Source of the DNA: Acrocarpospora pleiomorpha
Lineage (GTDB): Bacteria; Actinomycetota; Actinomycetes; Streptosporangiales; Streptosporangiaceae
Assembly: GCF_009687885.1 (NCBI RefSeq)
Contig: NZ_BLAF01000006.1
Location: 123,337-187,336, forward strand
Direction: 5' to 3'
DNA: 64,000 nt
The first letter of the stretch is position 1, and every line of letters begins with the position of its first letter. Below, piece by piece: positions 59,212-64,000 of the stretch. The position numbers and the translations under genes are program-made. The notes under the pieces are model-generated. The model made no database searches. It saw only the letters and a program-made list of their open reading frames with translations, and had not been told where the DNA came from.

Positions 59212-59573
59212 TGCCGAACCGAGCAGCGCGCCGATGTACGGCCGCGGGCTGCCCGTCCGACGCCGCATTCGGGGGCCGCTGCGCCAAGCACCGCCACCCT
59301 GCCCGCAAGCCCAAGGCCTCGGCGCCGCGGCCGAGCTCGCACGCGCAGGGCTACACACGCAAGTGGCGTGAGCTGTCCGAGCGCATCCGGGCGCAGCGAC
59401 CGTGGTGTGAGGTGCCCTCATGCGGCGCCCCGTCCGAGCACGTCGACCACATCGACGGGGACAAGACCAACTGGGCCGAGTCCAACCTGGCTGCGCTGTG
59501 TCACTCCCACCACAGCCAGAAAACGGCCAAACACGACGGTGGATTCGGCAATCCTCGCACCCCCCGGCCTTGA
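59211..59573 (+). CDS. HNH endonuclease
   Basis: This 120-aa nuclease has the zinc/catalytic set PWCEVPSCG, HVDHIDGDKTNWAESNLAALCHSHHSQKT, i.e. two CxxC-like pairs and the His-Asn-His signature (His before IDGD, Asn in ESNL, His in SHH). Small phage HNH enzymes next to terminase help cut cos ends. It lies 128 bases before the small subunit gene. Confidence 0.9.
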   Translation: MPNRAARRCTAAGCPSDAAFGGRCAKHRHPARKPKASAPRPSSHAQGYTRKWRELSERIRAQRPWCEVPSCGAPSEHVDHIDGDKTNWAESNLAALCHSHHSQKTAKHDGGFGNPRTPRP

Positions 59574-59701
59574 TCAGGTCGACCCGGGGAGGGGGGATCG
59601 GATCACCAGGGGGCCAACGGCGAACGCGCGGGGGGGAGACCGCGGGGAGCGTGACAGGTTTCGGGACACGTTTTCCCCACTGATGTAAGGGGGTGGTGGC
59701 G
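59574..59701. other. Spacer that may hold the cos site
   Basis: This 128-base stretch has G-runs and short symmetric pieces (GCGCGGGGGGGAGACCGCGG). In phages with an HNH gene beside terminase, cos usually lies here. No repeat-defined cos can be fixed from sequence alone. Confidence 0.35.
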
Positions 59702-60244
59702 GTGGGTAGTCGCGGTCCAGCGCCGAAACCGACGAATGTTCGGCTGCTGCACGGGGACCGGAAGGACCGGGTCAACGTCGACGAGCCGGTGCCGGCCGAC
59801 GTCGAGATCAAGCCGCCGGCCTGGCTGGCCGCCGCGGCCCGCTCGGTGTGGCGGCAGTACGCGCCGGACCTGCAGCGGACCGGCGTGCTCACCGGCTGGG
59901 ACGTCGAGGCGTTCGCGATCTTGTGCGACGCGGTGGTCCGCCGGCGGGCCGCGGTCAAGGCGCTGCGCGTCGAGGGCGAGATCCTGCGGGTGCCGCTGCT
60001 CACCAAGAGCGGCGAGTACGTGCGGCTGCCGCCGAGCGGCGACCCGGACGACGAACTGCAGAACGGGTTCGAGGGCGCGATCATCTGGCGCCGGTTCCGC
60101 AACCCGTGGCTGATGGTGCTGTCCGACGCCGACGCGCAGATCATGCGCTGGGGCGGCCGGTTCGGCATGACCCCCTCGGACCGCGCGCAGCTCAGCATCG
60201 GAAAGGGCGGAGGCCGTGACCCGGCGGAGGACCTCCTCAGCTGA
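59702..60244 (+). CDS. Terminase small subunit, P27 family
   Basis: This protein of about 180 aa has the family start GSRGPAPKPTNVRLLHGDRKDRV and the conserved middle PPAWLAAAARSVWRQYAPDLQRTGVL and AFAILCDAVVRRRAAVKAL. It recognises phage DNA for packaging. GTG 59702, eight bases after AAGGGGG, is preferred to GTGs at 59693 and 59696. It overlaps the large subunit by 29 bases. Confidence 0.9.
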   Translation: MGSRGPAPKPTNVRLLHGDRKDRVNVDEPVPADVEIKPPAWLAAAARSVWRQYAPDLQRTGVLTGWDVEAFAILCDAVVRRRAAVKALRVEGEILRVPLLTKSGEYVRLPPSGDPDDELQNGFEGAIIWRRFRNPWLMVLSDADAQIMRWGGRFGMTPSDRAQLSIGKGGGRDPAEDLLS

Positions 60245-62006
60245 GCGGCCGCCGCCCAACCACGACAAGCGGTGGCGGCCGGCGCTGCGCAAGGGCCCGG
60301 TGTGCGGGTTCACGCTGCGCGGCAAGACGTGCGAGAAGAAGGGCGCGCACTACTGCGAGCCCCGCGCCGACAAGTTCGTCCTGTTCTGCGCCGAGCTGCT
60401 CGTGCACACCAAAGGCCCCCACCGGCGTAAGCCGTTCCTGCTGCGCTGGTGGCAGGAGCACGAGATCGCCCGGCCGCTGTTCGGCGAGGTCATCTGGTCG
60501 GAGGAGTGGGAGCGGTACGTCCGCCGCTACCGCGTCGCCCACATCGTGGTCGCGCGCAAGAACGGGAAATCCGAGCTGGCCGCGGCCATCCAGCTGTACA
60601 TGCTCGTCGGCGACGACGAAGAGTTCGCCGAGGTCTACAGCGCGGCCAAGGACAAGGACCAGGCCGCGAAAGTGTTCGAACCCGCTGTTCGAATGGTCCA
60701 GCTCTCGCCGCTGCTGCGCGGCCGGCTGCGCCACCTGAAGGACGCCGGCCGCCTGGTCGACGAGAAGTCCCACAGCCACTACGGGACCATCACCGCCGAC
60801 GCCGAGGGCGAGCTGGGCCACAACCCGCACTCCTTCGGCTTGGACGAGGTCCTCTCGCAGCCGGATGGTTCGCTCTGGACGGCCATGACCACCGCGGCGG
60901 GTGCGCGCGAGCAGGAGCTCATGTTCAGCACGACCACCGAGACCAACGACAGCGCCAGTTTCGGCGCCGAGTTGATCGACGAGGCCGAGCGCGTCATGGA
61001 GGATCCCAAGCGCGCGCCGCACGTGTTCGCATTTGTTCGAAAGAGCCCGCGCACGCCGGAGGCGCTGGCCCGGGTGCGGCGCATCTTCGCCGGCCACCCG
61101 GACCTGCCGGTCAGCACCGACGCCTACGACGAGCGGAACTGGAAGTGGCCCAACCCGGCGCTGGACGACTTCAAGTCGCGCGAGGCCCTGCGCCGCCAGG
61201 CCCTGGAGGCGCGCGGGTCGAAGCTGAAGGAAAACGGGTTCCTTCAGTTCCAGATGAACGCCCGCGTTCAGCAGGTGACCCGGTACATCAACCTGGATCT
61301 GTGGGACGCCTGCGCCGGCGAGATCGCGCCGGGCCCGGACTGGGTGCTGCCGCTCATCGAGGGGCGCAAGTGCTGGGGCGGCCTGGACCTGTCCAGCAAA
61401 CTGGACATGACCTCGCTGTGCTACGTGTTCGACAACGGCTGGGCGTGGTGGCGGTTCTGGGCGCCGGAGTCCATCGCGCCGATCCTGGATGAGCACACCG
61501 GCGGCCAGTTCTCCCAGTGGGTCGCCGACGGGTGGGTCGAGCTGACCGACGGCGACACGATCGACTACGAGGCGATCTACGCCGCCGCGGTCCAGGACAA
61601 CGACCGGTTCCGGATCGCCGACATCACCTACGACAAGTGGTCGGGCGAGCCGGTGCGGCAGGAGATCGAGAAGCGCACCGGGCTGACGTTGCACGAGAGC
61701 AACACCACCTACGAGCGCATGACCGACCCGATGAAAGAGCTGGCCCGGATCCTGAAGGCGGCCGACGGCGAGCTGCTGCACGGCGGCAACCCGGTCGCGC
61801 GATGGATGGCCGACAACCTGGAGGCCAAAACCCCGGTCGACGATCCGGACCGCTGCCGGCCGGTCAAGCCCAACCGGGACAAGAGCGGCAAGCGCATCGA
61901 CGGCATGGTCACCCTGCTGTACGGGATCGACGGCCGGCGCCGTAAGCCGAGTGAATCCATCTACGAGACGCGCGGCCTGACCGTGCTCGGAGGCAGGGAG
62001 GCGTGA
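60216..62006 (+). CDS. Terminase large subunit
   Basis: This 596-aa packaging motor has Walker A-like ARKNGKSE (about 113-120), Walker B with DEV in HSFGLDEVLSQPDG, the coupling segment FSTTTETNDSASFG, and the nuclease domain with Asp in GLDLSSKLDMTSL and later KWSGEPVRQEIEKRTGL. An N-terminal Cys-rich part (VCGFTLRGKTCEKKGAHYCEPR) may bind zinc. It cuts and translocates phage DNA with the small subunit and portal. Confidence 0.94.
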   Translation: MTRRRTSSAERPPPNHDKRWRPALRKGPVCGFTLRGKTCEKKGAHYCEPRADKFVLFCAELLVHTKGPHRRKPFLLRWWQEHEIARPLFGEVIWSEEWERYVRRYRVAHIVVARKNGKSELAAAIQLYMLVGDDEEFAEVYSAAKDKDQAAKVFEPAVRMVQLSPLLRGRLRHLKDAGRLVDEKSHSHYGTITADAEGELGHNPHSFGLDEVLSQPDGSLWTAMTTAAGAREQELMFSTTTETNDSASFGAELIDEAERVMEDPKRAPHVFAFVRKSPRTPEALARVRRIFAGHPDLPVSTDAYDERNWKWPNPALDDFKSREALRRQALEARGSKLKENGFLQFQMNARVQQVTRYINLDLWDACAGEIAPGPDWVLPLIEGRKCWGGLDLSSKLDMTSLCYVFDNGWAWWRFWAPESIAPILDEHTGGQFSQWVADGWVELTDGDTIDYEAIYAAAVQDNDRFRIADITYDKWSGEPVRQEIEKRTGLTLHESNTTYERMTDPMKELARILKAADGELLHGGNPVARWMADNLEAKTPVDDPDRCRPVKPNRDKSGKRIDGMVTLLYGIDGRRRKPSESIYETRGLTVLGGREA

Positions 62007-62007
62007 C

Positions 62008-62331
62008 GTGGAGCTAGCAGCAGACCCGGCGATCGAGCCGGAAGAGACGCCGCCGCGGCGGTCGTGGCCGGTGCGCGCGGCCGCCGCGCTGGGCCGGTGG
62101 GTGGACGGTCTGGAACTGGACCGATGGGACGACATCTGTCTGCTCGGCGTGGTCATCCTCGGCGCCGGGCTGTGGGTGTGGTTCGGGCTCGGCCCGGCTC
62201 TGACCGTCACGGGCGTACTGGTGCTCGCGCTCGGCGCGGCCGGCGCGCGCAGCGTCGGCGCCCAGGTTCTCGACCCGGTCCGCGAGTTGGAACCGCTCGA
62301 CCCGCCGCGGCGGCCGCTGCGGGGGGCCTGA
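62008..62331 (+). CDS. Small membrane protein between terminase and portal
   Basis: This 107-aa protein has two hydrophobic segments (about 44-62 and 64-82: CLLGVVILGAGLWVWFGLG; LTVTGVLVLALGAAGA) and charged ends. GTG 62008 follows the terminase stop by one base. Such a gene at this place is seen in some actinophages; no function is known. Confidence 0.65.
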   Translation: MELAADPAIEPEETPPRRSWPVRAAAALGRWVDGLELDRWDDICLLGVVILGAGLWVWFGLGPALTVTGVLVLALGAAGARSVGAQVLDPVRELEPLDPPRRPLRGA

Positions 62332-62333
62332 CC

Positions 62334-64000
62334 GTGGGCCTGGTCCGCGCTGCCCTGGCGCCCGCCGCACGCGCGAGCGTGCTGCCTTCCTCCGACATCG
62401 CCACGCCCGAGAAGTGGATCGAGGACTGGTGGGCGGGCGGATCGGCCGCGGCCGGGGTGCACGTCTCGGAGGAGACCGCCCTCCACTACAGCCCGTTCTT
62501 CGCCGGCATCCGGGTGATCTCCGAGGACCTGGCCTCGCTGCCGCTCATCACCTACGAGCGGCTGCCGCGCGGCAAGCGGCGGGCGACCGAGCACGCCCTG
62601 TACGGGGTGCTGCACGACCAGCCCAACCCGTTCATGTCCAGCGTCGCGCTGCGGGAGACGCTGCAGGGGCACGCGATGACCTGGCGCGGCGGGTACGCCA
62701 ACATCGTCCGCAACGGCGCCGGCAACGTGGTCGAGCTGTGGCCGCTGAGGCCCGAGCGGACCAAGCCGGAGATCAAGCGCACCAGCTCGGGCAAGTTCAC
62801 CTTGATGTACCGCTACACCGACGACGTCAACGGCATCTACGCCATGCTGCACCCCGACGAGGTCCTGCACGTGCACGGCCTGGGCAGCAACGGCATCGAG
62901 GGCTACTCGCTGGTATCGCTCGCGCGGCAGTCCATCGGGCTGGGCCTGGCCACCGAGCGGTACGGCAGCGCCCTGTTCTCCAACGGCTCCCGCCCCTCCG
63001 GCGTGCTCAAGACGCCCAAGGTGCTCGGCCCGCCCGCCTCCAAGCGGCTGCGGGCCGACTGGGAGGAGATGCACCGCGGGCTCGACAACGCCCAGCGGAT
63101 CGCGATCCTGGAAGAGGGCATGGAGTGGGAGTCGATCGGGATGAACCCCGAGGACGCCCAGTTCCTGGAGACCCGCAAGTTCAGCGTCGCCGACATGGCC
63201 CGCTGGCTGCGCCTGCCCCCGCACAAGATCGGCGACCTGGAGCACGCGACCTACACCAACATCGAGCACCAGGCGCTCGACTACGTCACCAGCGCGCTGC
63301 GGATCTGGCTGGTCCGCTGGGAGCAGGCGATCTACACCCGGCTGCTGACCGCTGGCGAGCGGCCGCGGTTCTTCGCCGAGCACCTGGTCGACGGGCTGCT
63401 GCGGGGCGACACCAAGAGCCGATACGAGGCCTACCGGATCGGCCGCAACTGGGGCTGGCTGAGCGCGGACGACGTGGCCGAGATGGAGAACCGCAACCCG
63501 CTGCCGGACGGGCGCGGCGAGGTGTACCTGATCCCGCTCAACATGGTCCCCGCGCCCAGCCCGAAAGAGCTGGAGGATGCCAAGAAGGCGCCGCCCGCCC
63601 CGGCGCCGCCACCGCCGGCGCCGCTGCCGGACGACCCGGAGGAGGATCCGCGCGGGCTCGGGCTGCGCGGCCGCGGCCTGCCGGTGCGGGAGAAGATCGC
63701 CGACCGGTACGCGGCGCTGATCGAGGCCGCCGACGTCGGCCTGGCCGAGCTGGAACAGGAGCGCGTGACCGCCCTGGTCGAGGAGCACCTGACCGGCGGG
63801 GTGATCAGCGAGCAGGCGTTCCTGGACGCGCTGCAGGAGCTCTACCGCGGCACGATCATGCAGCGCACCAGCGAGGTCTGGACGCCGCTGTTCGGGGAGT
63901 TCGCCGCAGCGATCGCCGAGGACGCCGCGGCCGATGTCGCCTACGACGCCGCGGTGGACCTGCAGCAGTGGGTGGCCTCCTACGTCGCCAGCCACGTCGG
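62334..64000 (+). CDS. Portal protein, partial, with C-terminal extension
   Basis: The GTG at 62334 opens a frame that runs off the window after 555 codons. The HK97-type portal fold is visible: FFAGIRVISEDLASLPLITYERL, QPNPFMSSVALRETLQGHAM, IEGYSLVSLARQSIGLGLATERYGSALFSNGSRPSG by pieces and RWLRLPPHKIGDLEHATYTN. After a Pro-rich linker (about 415-435) a helical domain EKIADRYAALIEAADVGLAELEQERV follows, resembling the start of a fused MuF-type minor head protein. The end is not visible. Confidence 0.9.
   Translation, partial: MGLVRAALAPAARASVLPSSDIATPEKWIEDWWAGGSAAAGVHVSEETALHYSPFFAGIRVISEDLASLPLITYERLPRGKRRATEHALYGVLHDQPNPFMSSVALRETLQGHAMTWRGGYANIVRNGAGNVVELWPLRPERTKPEIKRTSSGKFTLMYRYTDDVNGIYAMLHPDEVLHVHGLGSNGIEGYSLVSLARQSIGLGLATERYGSALFSNGSRPSGVLKTPKVLGPPASKRLRADWEEMHRGLDNAQRIAILEEGMEWESIGMNPEDAQFLETRKFSVADMARWLRLPPHKIGDLEHATYTNIEHQALDYVTSALRIWLVRWEQAIYTRLLTAGERPRFFAEHLVDGLLRGDTKSRYEAYRIGRNWGWLSADDVAEMENRNPLPDGRGEVYLIPLNMVPAPSPKELEDAKKAPPAPAPPPPAPLPDDPEEDPRGLGLRGRGLPVREKIADRYAALIEAADVGLAELEQERVTALVEEHLTGGVISEQAFLDALQELYRGTIMQRTSEVWTPLFGEFAAAIAEDAAADVAYDAAVDLQQWVASYVASHV

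Larger units (their letters stand above)
45265..64000. mobile_element. Prophage (left part) integrated at tRNA-Thr
   Basis: From the tRNA onward the gene content changes to integrase, repressor, short overlapping early genes, structural proteins, HNH nuclease, terminase pair and portal, all but the first three rightward. Portal and terminase make this a tailed-phage genome rather than an AICE-type plasmid. The element continues past the window. No inactivating frameshift was noticed in the core genes, so it may be intact. Confidence 0.9.

Noticed and set aside
60237-63995. Minus-strand open frame of 1252 codons opposite terminase and portal
   Set aside because: It mirrors the codon positions of the clear terminase and portal genes, has no recognised motif and is a by-product of high GC.

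Overview
The window is high-GC DNA from an actinomycete. The markers are MshA (mycothiol synthesis), CarD, a class E sortase, a PhoU / SenX3-PhoR / PhoP block, an F420-type PPOX enzyme, an HbhA-like protein and heavy use of GTG starts with ATGA/GTGA overlaps. The neighbourhood fits Streptosporangiales or a relative, but the sequence alone does not prove a genus.

Layout. 1-1 kb: 3' end of ygfZ and the remnant of an ArdC-type metallopeptidase. 1-6.6 kb: a minus-strand tripartite MacB-like efflux set (lipoprotein, PG-binding adaptor, ATPase, permease) divergent from its probable two-component system. 6.6-7.3 kb: a recombination scar with fragments of znuA and ygfZ, then about 15 tandem copies of a 7-bp repeat. 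7.3-21.9 kb: a metal-acquisition region with three near-identical Zur-type boxes. It holds a methyltransferase, a heterodimeric ABC pair of the siderophore-importing (YbtPQ/IrtAB) kind, a TetR regulator, a ZnuABC-like 'anchored repeat' importer, four surface proteins or domains of the choice-of-anchor M type, a class E sortase with one LAKTG substrate, a 55-aa membrane protein and a 100-aa protein with 28 histidines. The sequence suggests that zinc starvation derepresses a cell-surface zinc capture and import system.

21.9-45.2 kb is mostly conserved chromosome: dtd, L-asparaginase II, DUF2207, CorA, SGNH lipoprotein, DUF2516, HbhA-like, XRE regulator, BlaI/M56 pair, methyltransferase, SDR, mshA-ybjN, gpmA, phoU/senX3/phoP, copper-chaperone-like lipoprotein, carD-ispF, two GlsB/YeaQ proteins, a fumarylacetoacetase homologue lacking most catalytic residues, a DUF2637 membrane protein, PPOX oxidoreductase, cysS and rlmB. 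Several strong hairpin terminators separate these units.

45.2-64 kb is the left part of a prophage inserted at a tRNA-Thr(TGT) gene. It runs: tyrosine integrase, divergent repressor and early promoter with repeated operators, a long rightward string of small early genes (several zinc-binding), a block of minor structural genes that includes a 20-residue ETD-repeat protein, then HNH nuclease, terminase small and large subunits and a portal protein that runs off the window end. Capsid and tail genes and attR must lie beyond 64 kb.
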